A stretch of 64,000 nucleotides of DNA from assembly GCA_045120955.1 (NCBI GenBank), contig JBGVFH010000072.1:1-64000 (forward strand), in the 5' to 3' direction. Below, piece after piece: positions 50,241 to 59,355 of this stretch (its first letter is position 1; every line of letters begins with the position of its first letter). This DNA is from JAZMZS01 sp045120955. GTDB taxonomy: Bacteria > Bacillota > Clostridia > Oscillospirales > CAG-272. The notes beneath the pieces were generated by a model. The model worked only from the letters and a program-made list of their open reading frames with translations. It was not told where the DNA came from and searched no databases. The position numbers were made by a program, and so were the translations under genes.

Positions 50241-52175
50241 TCATATCGAGTTAAGTTCATTTGTCGGCGGCAGGCAATGGTGCCCTTTGCAGACATAATA
50301 GGTCGTTTTGTTGTCTCTGAGCGGTTGCTCTTTGGAAGGGTGCTTCAAAACAGCCGCCGCATCAAGCGGAAGAGAGAGGGGCAATCGAGTTGTGTCTGTT
50401 TGTGCATCGGGGATGACGGTTATCTTTATCGGCGGCTCGCTGTACTCTAAAAGCGCTGTCAAAAACATTCCGTAGCCGGCTGGGTAGCCGCAAGCATCGG
50501 CGGCAAGAAAATCCAACTGCTTTGCGGCGGCGTTTTGATATTTTTCTTCATCTGTCAGCATCGACAGCCTCACAAGGTTATATGCCATTACCGAATTGCC
50601 GCTGGGTATGGCTCCGTCATAGGTCTCTTTCGGACGAACGATCAGCTCCTCGCTGTCCTCGCCGTATAAATAAAAACCGTCTGTGTTATCGCTGAAGTCA
50701 TCCATGACCTTATCACACAAGTGCTTCGCACGCTCCAAATATTCGTTGTTTAATGTTGCCTTGTAGAGAGCCAGCTCAGCAAAAGCGTATCCGGCATAAT
50801 CGCAGAGGAAACCTTTTACGCCCCTCTTGCCGTCACGGAAGCTGACAAAGAGGGTGTCGTTTTCCGAAAGATGCTTCTGTATAAACGCATCGGCGTTTTT
50901 AGCGGCACAAAGATACTGCTCATTTTTGCTGACAAGGTACAGCTCGCACATAGCGGCAATCATCAGGGAGTTCCATGCAGTAAGGATCTTATCATCCAAA
51001 TGGAGGGAATATCGCTTTTTTCGATAATCATTCAGCTTTGGAAAAAACGAGTCAAAGGCTTTGTCGTGCGGGTCGCTTCTCAATAAATTCGGTATATTCT
51101 TTCCCTCAAAGTTCCCTGCATCTGTAATATCAAAACGTCGGTTAAAGGCACTGCCGTCTTTCTCTCCCAATACACTGGTGATCTCATGCGGGTAAAAGAG
51201 ATAGTATTTGCCCTCTTCTCCTTCACTGTCGGCATCCTGTGCGCTGTAAAAACCGCCCTCGGGGGATGTCATTTCCCGCAGAATATAATCGGCGGTCTTT
51301 ACGGCAATTTCGAGATATAACGGCTTTTGGGTCATGGCATAGGCTTTACAATACGCTAATATCAGCAACGCATTGTCGTAGAGCATTTTTTCAAAATGCG
51401 GAACAAGAAATTTATTATCTGTACTATAACGGCAAAAACCAAACCCGATATGGTCAAACATTCCGCCTCGGTACATTTGCACAAGCGTATGCTCTGCCAT
51501 TTTCAAACACTCTGCATCCTTGATACGCTCATAATAAGAAAGAAGAAACAACAGATTATGCGGCGTTGGGAATTTCGGTGCACGCCCAAACCCGCCGTGT
51601 TTGGAATCGTAGAGCCGCTTATACAGCTCGACCGCAGAATGAAGCAGCCCCTCATCGGCTGTGCCGTGAGCCGCATCAGACTTGTTCAGATGTGCGGTAA
51701 TTCCTTCAGACTGTTTTAGCAGAGTGCTGCGGTCATTTTCCCATTTGTCGTGTATTGTGAGAAGAAGCTCACGCATACCTATCATCCCGCCTCGAGTGTT
51801 TTTGGGAAAATAAGTTCCCGCAAAAAACGGTTTTTGTTGGGCAGTCATAAAAATGCTGGTGGGCCAGCCGCCGCTGCCTGTGAACGCCTGACATACTGCC
51901 ATGTATACGCTGTCGATATCGGGGCGTTCTTCCTTATCCACCTTGACGGAAATAAAATGGCGGTTCAAAATTTCGGCAATTTCCTCATCCTCAAAGCTCT
52001 CATGAGCGAGAACGTGGCACCAATGGCAGGCACTGTAGCCTATGCTTAAAAAGATCGGCTTGTCTTCCGTTTTGGCTTTGTCAAATGCTTCTTTTCCCCA
52101 AGGATACCAATCCACAGGATTATCCTTGTGCTGCAGAAGGTATGGGCTGGTTTCATACTGTAATCGATTGCTCAA
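50241..52175 (-). CDS. YyaL/SSP411-type thioredoxin-domain protein
   Basis: A 644-residue protein of the YyaL family (DUF255), which pairs an N-terminal thioredoxin-like domain with an (alpha/alpha)6 barrel like the GlcNAc 2-epimerases. The start is TTG at 52175, 5-6 bases after AGAGGTGA, giving MSNRLQYETSPYLLQHKDNPVDWYPW, the classic beginning of this family; the longer ATG frame to 52232 lacks support. The redox-like motif is GYSACHWCHVL near residue 48. The enzymatic activity of YyaL proteins is not settled. It is divergent from the small protein gene at 52300, sharing a 124-base promoter region. Confidence 0.92.
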   Translation of the reverse strand: MSNRLQYETSPYLLQHKDNPVDWYPWGKEAFDKAKTEDKPIFLSIGYSACHWCHVLAHESFEDEEIAEILNRHFISVKVDKEERPDIDSVYMAVCQAFTGSGGWPTSIFMTAQQKPFFAGTYFPKNTRGGMIGMRELLLTIHDKWENDRSTLLKQSEGITAHLNKSDAAHGTADEGLLHSAVELYKRLYDSKHGGFGRAPKFPTPHNLLFLLSYYERIKDAECLKMAEHTLVQMYRGGMFDHIGFGFCRYSTDNKFLVPHFEKMLYDNALLILAYCKAYAMTQKPLYLEIAVKTADYILREMTSPEGGFYSAQDADSEGEEGKYYLFYPHEITSVLGEKDGSAFNRRFDITDAGNFEGKNIPNLLRSDPHDKAFDSFFPKLNDYRKKRYSLHLDDKILTAWNSLMIAAMCELYLVSKNEQYLCAAKNADAFIQKHLSENDTLFVSFRDGKRGVKGFLCDYAGYAFAELALYKATLNNEYLERAKHLCDKVMDDFSDNTDGFYLYGEDSEELIVRPKETYDGAIPSGNSVMAYNLVRLSMLTDEEKYQNAAAKQLDFLAADACGYPAGYGMFLTALLEYSEPPIKITVIPDAQTDTTRLPLSLPLDAAAVLKHPSKEQPLRDNKTTYYVCKGHHCLPPTNELNSI

Positions 52176-52299
52176 ACTATCACCTCTTTCATTATTATAA
52201 TTAGCATTTGCAGCCTTTGACGTATTATTCAAGATCGGAATGTATAGTGATGCCGGATGTGGTTAAAATACAAGTACCGACACGCAAGGAGGCAGTAGT

Positions 52300-52479
52300 A
52301 TGGAACAGGGTGAGATGCCGATAGGCTTCAGTATGGCACTTGCGCAAAATCCGCAAGCGATGCAGAAATTTGCTATGCTCAGCGAAGAAAAAAAGAAGCA
52401 GATCATCGACGGAACAAATGCCGTTGGGTCAAAAGAGGAAATGCATCGGTATGTCAATAAAATTTTATCCGAAGCGTAA
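52300..52479 (+). CDS. Small conserved-looking protein (59 residues)
   Basis: An ATG at 52300 with a perfect AAGGAGG ribosome-binding site 7 bases upstream opens a frame of 59 residues ending at 52479. The sequence (MPIGFSMALAQNPQAMQKFA..., then EEKKKQIIDGTNAV and MHRYVNKILSEA) is helical and charged; the M-A-L-A-Q-N-P-x-A-M-x-x-F pattern recurs in small proteins of Clostridia as far as I remember, but no function is known to me. It is divergent from the YyaL-type gene and is followed directly by the family A inverted repeat at 52490. Confidence 0.8.
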   Translation: MEQGEMPIGFSMALAQNPQAMQKFAMLSEEKKKQIIDGTNAVGSKEEMHRYVNKILSEA

Positions 52480-52489
52480 AAGGGGTTGT

Positions 52490-52615
52490 AAAAAAGCCCG
52501 GACCGCCAAAAGAGAAGAAAAGCATTGAAAACACGAGGGCTTCAATGCTTTGAGCGAAATATTGATCACAGCTAAAATACGGCAAGAAAGCGGGCACTGC
52601 CCGCTTTCTTGCTGC
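52490..52615 (+). repeat. Left arm of a 125-bp inverted repeat flanking malic enzyme (family A related)
   Basis: AAAAAAGCCCGGACCGCC, then AAGCATTGAAAACACGAGGG, TTTGAGCGAAATATTGATCAC, and the hairpin AAGAAAGCGGGCACTGCCCGCTTTCTT (core 52590-52604). It is about 93% identical to the reverse complement of 54159-54292. The core hairpin is the family A one, but the rest differs from other copies. Confidence 0.88.
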
Positions 52616-52733
52616 ATATCTCTTAATGTTAATATGATCGTGAAAACTGTATCTTTTTGATTATCATTATTTTACGATTTGAGGGGATGCTTGTATAATA
52701 AATACGTGCGGTCAATACGAGCTTGTTTAGCTC

Positions 52734-53906
52734 TTATATTCTTGCAACGCCCGTTTTCTTTGCCGCTTCGATAACGGCATTGGCTACGACCTGCGCCACC
52801 TTTTTGTCGAGAGCACTGACGATGATGTTATCCTCGCAAAGCTCCGAGTCGGGTATGAGAGCGGCGAGTGCTCTTGACGTAGCGACCTTCATCTCCTCAT
52901 TTATGCACGATGCACGGCAGTCAAGCGCACCTCTGAATATTCCGGGGAACGCAAGCACGTTGTTTATCTGATTTGGAAAGTCGCTTCTTCCCGTTCCGAC
53001 AACTCTTGCCCCCGCCTTTTTCGCAAGGTCGGGCATGATCTCGGGGGTGGGGTTTGCCATTGGGAAAACTATTGCATCGCTTGCCATGGATCTTACCATT
53101 TCTTCGCTGACGATACCCGGTGCTGATACACCGATAAATACGTCCGCTCCCTTCATAGCAGCGGAGAGGTCGCCCATGACCATATCCTTGTTTGTAAGCT
53201 CGGCTATCTCCGCATGAGCAGCATTAAGCTCGGGCATTCCCTTGCAGATAATTCCGAAACGGTCTACCATGGTAAGATTTTTTACACCCATGTTCAGCAG
53301 GTGCTTACCGATAGCAATGCCTGCGGAGCCTGCTCCGTTTATGACCACCTTCACCTTTGCTATATCCTTGTTTACAACACGCAGAGCATTGAGCAGAGCC
53401 GCCGCTACAACGATGGCTGTTCCGTGCTGGTCATCGTGAAATACGGGAATATCGCATATCTGCTTTAGCTTTTCTTCAATCTCAAAGCAACGGGGCGCAG
53501 AGATATCCTCAAGATTGATACCGCCAAATGAGCCTGAGATGAGGTATATTGTCCGCACTATCTCATCAACATCCTTTGAACGGATGCATATAGGGAATGC
53601 ATCAACATCCGCAAACTCCTTGAACAGCGCACATTTGCCCTCCATTACGGGCATTCCCGCCTCGGGGCCGATGTCACCCAGACCGAGCACCGCCGTGCCG
53701 TCTGTAATTACCGCAACGAGCTTTGAGCGGCGGGTAAGCTCAAAGGACTTGTCATAATCGTTATGTATCACCATGCAAGGCTCGGCTACTCCGGGGGTAT
53801 AAGCGAGCGAAAGATCCTTTCTGTCCTTTACGCTGACACGGGATACGACCTCTATCTTGCCTTGCCATTCATAATGCGCTTTGAGCGATTCTTCTCTGAT
53901 ATCCAT
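52734..53906 (-). CDS. NAD(P)-dependent malic enzyme
   Basis: Converts malate to pyruvate and CO2 with reduction of NAD(P). The protein has 390 residues, the short bacterial form. AGAGGTG lies 7 bases before the ATG at 53906. Key segments are LAYTPGVAEPC (with the Tyr of the catalytic pair), VITDGTAVLGLGDIGPEAGMPVMEGK, the metal-binding HDDQHGTA near residue 160, the Rossmann motif INGAGSAGIAIG and NPTPEIMPDLAKKAGARVVGTGRSDFPNQINN near 290. It stands alone between two arms of an inverted repeat (52490-52615 and 54159-54292). The 250 bases downstream to the small protein gene hold the left arm only. Confidence 0.95.
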   Translation of the reverse strand: MDIREESLKAHYEWQGKIEVVSRVSVKDRKDLSLAYTPGVAEPCMVIHNDYDKSFELTRRSKLVAVITDGTAVLGLGDIGPEAGMPVMEGKCALFKEFADVDAFPICIRSKDVDEIVRTIYLISGSFGGINLEDISAPRCFEIEEKLKQICDIPVFHDDQHGTAIVVAAALLNALRVVNKDIAKVKVVINGAGSAGIAIGKHLLNMGVKNLTMVDRFGIICKGMPELNAAHAEIAELTNKDMVMGDLSAAMKGADVFIGVSAPGIVSEEMVRSMASDAIVFPMANPTPEIMPDLAKKAGARVVGTGRSDFPNQINNVLAFPGIFRGALDCRASCINEEMKVATSRALAALIPDSELCEDNIIVSALDKKVAQVVANAVIEAAKKTGVARI

Positions 53907-54158
53907 TTTATGCACCTCTTTGTTTTTGCCCTCTCGGGTCTTCGTGATATTTATTTAAAGCAAAAAACTTCTGTCTGACAGAGTATATTCTATCACAAAA
54001 AATCTCACTTTCAAGAGAAAGTGAAAAAAACTTGCAAAAAATTGAAACAGAAAGAGTGAGTGCGGCACGCCACGCAGGGGATAAGAAAAAATGTTCAGAA
54101 CAAACAAACATCCACCCTCGACGTATGTAAATACGCCTCACGGGTGGATCTTGCTTGC

Positions 54159-54292
54159 AACAAGAAAGCGGGCAGTGCCCGCTTTCTTACCGTATTTTGG
54201 TTGTGATCGATATCTCGCTCAAAGCATTGAAGCCCTCGTGTTTTCAATGCTTTTCTTCTCTTTTTGGCGGTTCGGGCTTTTTTATATTCCCT
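54159..54292 (-). repeat. Right arm of the inverted repeat flanking malic enzyme
   Basis: The hairpin GCGGGCAGTGCCCGC (54168-54182) starts the arm, followed by the complement of the left-arm segments and ending with GGTTCGGGCTTTTTT, which can act as a terminator-like end for the esterase gene. No gene lies between 53907 and 54320; upstream of this arm (54109-54150) a stem ATCCACCC/GGGTGGAT is visible. Confidence 0.88.
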
Positions 54293-54320
54293 ATCCTATC
54301 TATCAATTCTATCCTATACT

Positions 54321-55607
54321 TTATTCTGCAGCTTCTCTCTTTTGAGAAAACAGCCAGTCATACAGTCCCTCGGTGTCTGCGGTCATGGACCATATGCCGT
54401 GGCCTGCACCCTCAAATGACGTATACTTTATGTCGTCTCTGCCTGCAGCCTTAAGCGCCTCGTACATTTTCTGTGAGCTTTCATACGGAACCACCTCATC
54501 AGCTGTGCCATGGAATATCCAAATTGCAACATCGTCAAAGAGCGATACGGCATTCGGGTCGCCCGCACCCGCAACGGGAATGGCAGCCGCAAACATATCG
54601 GGGTTTCTTGTGAGAAGATCCCAGGTTGCAAAGCCGCCCATGCTCATTCCGTAAAGATACAGTCTGCTCTCATCTACCGACAGCTGCTCTCTTGCATCGG
54701 CGAACAGCTCTGTGACAGCCTTCATATATGCAGTCGGCTGGGTATTGATAAAATCGTACGTTATTTGGTTCCATGCGCTTACAGGTACCCATTTTGCGGT
54801 TGTGGGACAGCAAGGAGCGATAACTATCGTTTCGTTTGCGTATTTGCCGCTCTCAAGATTGCGCAAGAACTTCGCCTCGCCCTTTGTTATATGCGAGTTA
54901 TCAGAGCATCTTACGCCTGCGCTGTGCATATAGAGTATGCACGGGTAAGCCTTTGTACTGTCATAGTTTTTGGGCATATATATCTGGCATTGCAGCTCTG
55001 TTCCGTCAGCTGCGGGATATACGAGCGCATTCCAGCCTGCATTGAGTTTTTCAACATTTATTCCCACGTCAACACTTCCTTTATGATCAATATTGCTCGG
55101 GATATAGAGCGATGTACCGCTCATTCCCCGTATATAATTTTTATACAGCCACTCTGCCCCCGCCCTTGCGGCAGTAACCGAGCCTGCACCGACAACGAGC
55201 TTGTCACCGACCCATTTTACGCAAAATTCCCCTTGCTTGAGTCCTTCGCACGCTGTCTTTGATTCTTCTCTGTTCGTCTCGCCTACCAATATCTCATATT
55301 GCTGAGACGATGATGCAGCCTTGTCCGATTTTACAAATATGTTTTTGCCCGTTGCGTCAAAAACCTCTGTGCGAATGCTCGTGCACACCTCAGTCAAAGC
55401 GGAGTATGCATCAGCCCCGACCACGATTATGTATTCCGTTCCGTCGGTGCTTGCGATAAGCTTTCCTTTGTCTTCCGTTTGGGCAGACGTGTCCGTGCCG
55501 GCATCCGTTACAGCCGTGCTTTCGTCATTCGGCGCATCGGGCGAGTTGCACGCCGTGAATGAAAACAGCATCGTAAACAGCAAAAGTACGCATATTAGTT
55601 TTTTCAT
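54321..55607 (-). CDS. Lipoprotein alpha/beta-hydrolase (esterase/PHB-depolymerase type)
   Basis: A 428-residue exported lipoprotein with lipobox SFTAC at about residue 20. Residues about 50-175 form a separate module (EYIIVVGADAYSALTEVC, YEILVGETNREES, RAGAEWLYKNYI) similar to the N-terminal module of some secreted alpha-glucuronidases. The last 230 residues are an alpha/beta-hydrolase: QIYMPKNYDSTKAYPCILYMHSAG, nucleophile Ser in YGMSMGGFATWDL, acid Asp in HGTADEVVPY, and His in EGAGHGIWS. It probably removes acyl or feruloyl groups from plant glycans, which would complement the GH43 protein. AAAGGAGGAAAG precedes the ATG. It ends near the repeat arm at 54159-54292. Confidence 0.87.
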   Translation of the reverse strand: MKKLICVLLLFTMLFSFTACNSPDAPNDESTAVTDAGTDTSAQTEDKGKLIASTDGTEYIIVVGADAYSALTEVCTSIRTEVFDATGKNIFVKSDKAASSSQQYEILVGETNREESKTACEGLKQGEFCVKWVGDKLVVGAGSVTAARAGAEWLYKNYIRGMSGTSLYIPSNIDHKGSVDVGINVEKLNAGWNALVYPAADGTELQCQIYMPKNYDSTKAYPCILYMHSAGVRCSDNSHITKGEAKFLRNLESGKYANETIVIAPCCPTTAKWVPVSAWNQITYDFINTQPTAYMKAVTELFADAREQLSVDESRLYLYGMSMGGFATWDLLTRNPDMFAAAIPVAGAGDPNAVSLFDDVAIWIFHGTADEVVPYESSQKMYEALKAAGRDDIKYTSFEGAGHGIWSMTADTEGLYDWLFSQKREAAE

Positions 55608-55941
55608 TCTTTCCTCCTCAAGATAAGTGCGAAATGCCGTTTGCTTATATAAGTATACAACAGCCGAAATAATTTAAAAATACAAAAAACTTTTAATTTT
55701 TTCGGTGCTTTTTTGTTTATGATACCACAAAAAAGGAAATTGTCAACAGCAATCTAAAAGATGCAACATATTTGTTATCGGTTTGGCACAATTCATACAA
55801 TTTGCTCCCGCTTTTTGCAGAAAGGTATTTTTGCAGGGCAAAGAATATATTTTTCTCTCAAATTTATAAATATTTATTGATTTGTTGATAATTTAGCGTT
55901 ATAATTTATACTAAAAGATAAAATGGATAATTATATTTAAA
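55608..55941. promoter_or_regulatory. Divergent intergenic region with the yycJ-rlmH promoter
   Basis: An AT-rich 334-base gap between divergent genes. A promoter TTGATT (55877-55882), 17 bases, perfect TATAAT (55900-55905) points towards yycJ, with a start near 55912. No gene or structured RNA is seen in the rest. Confidence 0.75.
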
Positions 55942-56730
55942 ATGAAAGATATACGAATATACTCTCTTTTTTCAGGCTCCTCAGGTAATTGCCATTATAT
56001 AAAGCTCGGGGAGCAGGAAATTCTGATAGATGCGGGCAAAAATGCAAAAGCCATCGTTGAATCGCTTACAAGTATCGGAACGGATATTTCAAACATCAGC
56101 TCGATATACATAACGCATGAGCACGCAGACCACATCGCCGCATTGAGGGTCCTGCAAAAAAAGAATAAGAGCATGAGGCTGTGCGCTCATCCCTTGTGCG
56201 CACAGGGGATAGCCGAGAGCGGAGCGGACGTGTCGGAAGTGACGGAGATGACCGCAGACGGATGCCTGTGTGACGGCAAGCTCAGGATAAAGGCGTTTTC
56301 GGTTCCGCACGACTCACGTGCGTGTCTTGGCTACAGGATCGAATACGGCACGAACGGGGGCGGCTTGCGTGTGGGAGTGGCGACCGATATAGGGCATCTG
56401 ACCTGCGAGGTGGCGGACGGTCTTATCGGATGCGATGCCGTTATTGTTGAGTCGAACCACGATGTGCAAATGCTGCGATGCGGTCCGTACCCTCAGTATC
56501 TGAAGGAGCGCATCTTTTCGGCAAACGGACATCTCTCAAACGAGTCCTGCGCCAAGCTGTGCGCATACCTGTCAAAGAACGGAGCTACGCATTTTATGCT
56601 TGCTCACGTCTCGAAGGAAAACAATACGCGTCAGCTCGCCATGCATCTTACAGCCGAGGCTGTCGCTGAGTCCAACGCACGGGTAACGGCGGCTCTGCCA
56701 AACGAGCCCGTGTGCCTGTACGAAAGTTAA
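55942..56730 (+). CDS. yycJ: MBL-fold metallo-hydrolase (YycJ/WalJ type)
   Basis: A 262-residue metallo-beta-lactamase-fold protein. The metal-binding motif is ITHEHADHIAAL near residue 56 (HxHxDH), with IESNHDVQML and a C-terminal GATHFMLAHVSKENN. YycJ (WalJ) is linked to DNA repair and replication-cell-division coordination in Bacillus, and the pairing with rlmH seen here is typical of Firmicutes. The ATG has no clear Shine-Dalgarno sequence; the promoter at 55877-55905 gives a leader of only about 30 bases. The next gene begins 22 bases after the stop. Confidence 0.9.
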   Translation: MKDIRIYSLFSGSSGNCHYIKLGEQEILIDAGKNAKAIVESLTSIGTDISNISSIYITHEHADHIAALRVLQKKNKSMRLCAHPLCAQGIAESGADVSEVTEMTADGCLCDGKLRIKAFSVPHDSRACLGYRIEYGTNGGGLRVGVATDIGHLTCEVADGLIGCDAVIVESNHDVQMLRCGPYPQYLKERIFSANGHLSNESCAKLCAYLSKNGATHFMLAHVSKENNTRQLAMHLTAEAVAESNARVTAALPNEPVCLYES

Positions 56731-56752
56731 AAAAGAAAAGAAACGAAACATT

Positions 56753-57232
56753 ATGCTCAAAATTACAGTCATATCGGTAGGACAGCTAAAGGAATCCTAT
56801 TACCGCCAAGCGATAGATGAATATGAAAAGCGGATGTCGGCATTTTGCAAGATATCAAACATCAATCTCAAGGAAACGCCCTTTGACGAAAAGGGCGGCG
56901 AGTCGCTTGTGTCGGCGGCGCTTGAACAAGAGGGGGAGAGGATACTCTCGCAAATACCCAAAAACGCATACAAGATAGCGCTTTGCATAGAGGGTAAGGA
57001 GCTGTCAAGCGAGCAGTTTGCCGGTGTGCTTGATACCGTCAGCACGCAGTGCGGCGAGTGCGTCTTTATCATCGGCTCCAGCCACGGACTGTGCGACAAG
57101 GTGAAAAAAGCGTGCGATATGCGCCTGTCTCTCTCAAAAATGACCTTTCCGCACAGACTTGCCAGAGTTATGCTATCTGAGGCGCTTTACCGATCGCTGT
57201 CGATAAACGCAGGACGCAAGTATCACAAGTAA
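56753..57232 (+). CDS. rlmH: 23S rRNA pseudouridine-1915 N3-methyltransferase
   Basis: Methylates pseudouridine 1915 in helix 69 of 23S rRNA using SAM (SPOUT fold). The 159-residue length is exact for RlmH. Hallmarks are KITVISVGQLKESYYRQAIDEY at the start, the knot region FIIGSSHGL, and the conserved C-terminus SEALYRSLSINAGRKYHK (usual EQLYRAxxIxxGxxYHK). It follows yycJ by 22 bases, as in other Firmicutes. The WG-repeat gene begins 32 bases later. Confidence 0.97.
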   Translation: MLKITVISVGQLKESYYRQAIDEYEKRMSAFCKISNINLKETPFDEKGGESLVSAALEQEGERILSQIPKNAYKIALCIEGKELSSEQFAGVLDTVSTQCGECVFIIGSSHGLCDKVKKACDMRLSLSKMTFPHRLARVMLSEALYRSLSINAGRKYHK

Positions 57233-57264
57233 TTTCGCAAAAATACGAAAACGGATGGTAATGT

Positions 57265-59286
57265 ATGAAAAGATTTTTTTCTCACATAGCAAAAAGAATA
57301 GCCCCTATGGCGTTGCTTTCGGCAATACTCGTTGCCGCTATACTGTATCAAAACGGTGTGTATGAGATAGCCTTTATCACACGCAGCGACAACTACGACG
57401 GGCAGCAGCAGACGGGTACGGATACGCCCTCGACCCCGATCTTCTCTGACGGCGCTGTTGAAAACACGGATGCGCCTTTAGTGTCGGACAGCGTTTTGGA
57501 CGAGCTTAACGGTTCGTCAAACATATCCTCGGACAGCTCATCCGCAGATAGCGAGACGAGACGCCCCGAGCTTGATATGAGCGGAAAATACGAGAGCTTC
57601 GGAAAGCTCTCCGACTACACCTCGCAAAATTTCAGCATATCCTACAAGGATTATACTTCATCCAGCGTCCTTGCCGAGATCACTCTGGACGGCTCTCTGC
57701 TTCCCTCCAATCTTTACGGAGGCAACAGAATATACGTAAAGTTTACAAGTGCGGTAGACAAGGAGGATGGTATTCCTTATTCCGTTCGGGAATTTGACTC
57801 GGATACCTCTATGGCTGTAGAGCTGTATATGGGATATATCATCATCGACAACGGCGAGACGCTTTCGCTCTTTTCGGGAGAGGGAGCACAGCTTGGCAGC
57901 TTTGACCGTATGTATTTTACTCCGGCATATACCAGAGACTCTGAGAACAATGCCCTTTTCTATCTGACCCAGCAAGGCTCTGAAGATTTTTACCGTTTTG
58001 ATACTGCATCAAGAAATTTTGTTTTGGCAGACTATGACGACGAGCTTGACAACAGAGGGTTGTATTTTGACTATACTCCCGATTATGGGCTGAGTGACAA
58101 CGAGTATAACAGATACAACGCTATCGTCAACTGCATTGTTGAGATGACTCACGAGCAGGCGTTTGACTATACAGCGCCGAACACCGCACCTCCGATAACA
58201 GAACCCGCACCGGATACAACAGCACCCGAAACGGAGACATCGGCACCCGAAACCGAGACATCAGCACCCGAAACCGAGACATCGGCACCCGAAACCGAAA
58301 CATCGGCACCCGAAACCGAAACATCGGCACCCGAAACTGAAACATCGGCACCCGAAACTGAAACATCTTCGCCTGAAACAGAGACTTCAAGCTCCGAGAC
58401 GGATACCTCCGCTGAGGACACAAGTACGCAGACGCTGCTGAGAAGACTTCCGAGGACAGAGATACTTTTTGCATCAGATACTGTCATGGAGCTTCTCAAC
58501 GCCGCTCCCTCAGGCTCTACTACGACAAATTATTCAAACTATACGCTCTCAGAGGACGGAAAGACGGTATTTGTTGAGCTGATGGAAAGACGTTGGGCTT
58601 TTGATGTAGCTGACTATATGCAGTCGCAGGAATATCTCAGCGCCCCCGATGACAAAAAGCTTTCGGAGCATTACAAATACTATCGTCTGTACAACTTCAC
58701 CGACGGACTTTGCGCTACGGTCGCACGTGACGGAGTTCTCAGCTTCAGAGATACCGCGGGAAATGAGATAATTTCCCGTGATACGGAATACTTCGGTCAG
58801 AACAACAGAAAGCTGCTGACAAGCTACGCCGAGCCTCTTCTCAAGGGTATCGACTCTATCGGCTCGCTTTATTTTGACGACGGGCTTGTAATGATAAGAC
58901 AGATAGATATAGACTCGCAGTTCACAGACAAGCTCTCGGGCGACTATTCCTATCTTGTTGACAAAAACGGAAAGAAGTTCAGCATCCCAGCGGGATATGA
59001 GCTCATCGCTTATTCAGACGGTGTGCTTTTGCTCGAAAAGGACGGCTACTACGGCTATTACAGCAATGAGGGCAAGTGGATAGCACAGCCTATATTTACA
59101 TACGCACGTCCTTTTGCCCAAGGGCTCGGCGTTATAGGCTTTTCCGGCTCTAAAAAGGGTGTTGTCGATACGCAGGGAAATCTCATAATACCGTTTAAGT
59201 ACGACTACATCTCGCAGGTATCGAGCGGAATAATAGCGCTTTACGGCGATGAAGGCTGGAAGCTCATCGCAAAAATGGACAAATGA
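57265..59286 (+). CDS. Membrane-anchored WG-repeat protein with a 7-residue repeat linker
   Basis: A 673-residue protein with an N-terminal membrane anchor (residues about 10-32), a beta-rich domain (about 110-300) and a low-complexity linker near 312-378 made of eight or so units of APETETS, encoded by imperfect 21-bp tandem repeats (58200-58400). The C-terminal half has WG-type beta repeats, for example GYYGYYSNEGKWIAQPIFTYARPFAQGLGVIG followed by KKGVVDTQGNLIIPFKYDYIS. WG repeats are surface-exposed beta modules of unknown binding function. It lies in the yycJ-rlmH transcription unit. Confidence 0.82.
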   Translation: MKRFFSHIAKRIAPMALLSAILVAAILYQNGVYEIAFITRSDNYDGQQQTGTDTPSTPIFSDGAVENTDAPLVSDSVLDELNGSSNISSDSSSADSETRRPELDMSGKYESFGKLSDYTSQNFSISYKDYTSSSVLAEITLDGSLLPSNLYGGNRIYVKFTSAVDKEDGIPYSVREFDSDTSMAVELYMGYIIIDNGETLSLFSGEGAQLGSFDRMYFTPAYTRDSENNALFYLTQQGSEDFYRFDTASRNFVLADYDDELDNRGLYFDYTPDYGLSDNEYNRYNAIVNCIVEMTHEQAFDYTAPNTAPPITEPAPDTTAPETETSAPETETSAPETETSAPETETSAPETETSAPETETSAPETETSSPETETSSSETDTSAEDTSTQTLLRRLPRTEILFASDTVMELLNAAPSGSTTTNYSNYTLSEDGKTVFVELMERRWAFDVADYMQSQEYLSAPDDKKLSEHYKYYRLYNFTDGLCATVARDGVLSFRDTAGNEIISRDTEYFGQNNRKLLTSYAEPLLKGIDSIGSLYFDDGLVMIRQIDIDSQFTDKLSGDYSYLVDKNGKKFSIPAGYELIAYSDGVLLLEKDGYYGYYSNEGKWIAQPIFTYARPFAQGLGVIGFSGSKKGVVDTQGNLIIPFKYDYISQVSSGIIALYGDEGWKLIAKMDK

Positions 59287-59298
59287 TAATCACAAATA

Positions 59299-59326
59299 CA
59301 CAGCCTGGACTTTTGTTCAGGCTGTG
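59299..59326 (+). terminator. Hairpin between the WG-repeat gene and mnmG
   Basis: A perfect 9-bp stem CACAGCCTG/CAGGCTGTG with a 10-base loop, 13 bases after the stop. The T tail is poor, so termination may be partial. Confidence 0.5.
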
Positions 59327-59355
59327 GCATTTGATAAATAACAAAACGGACAAGA

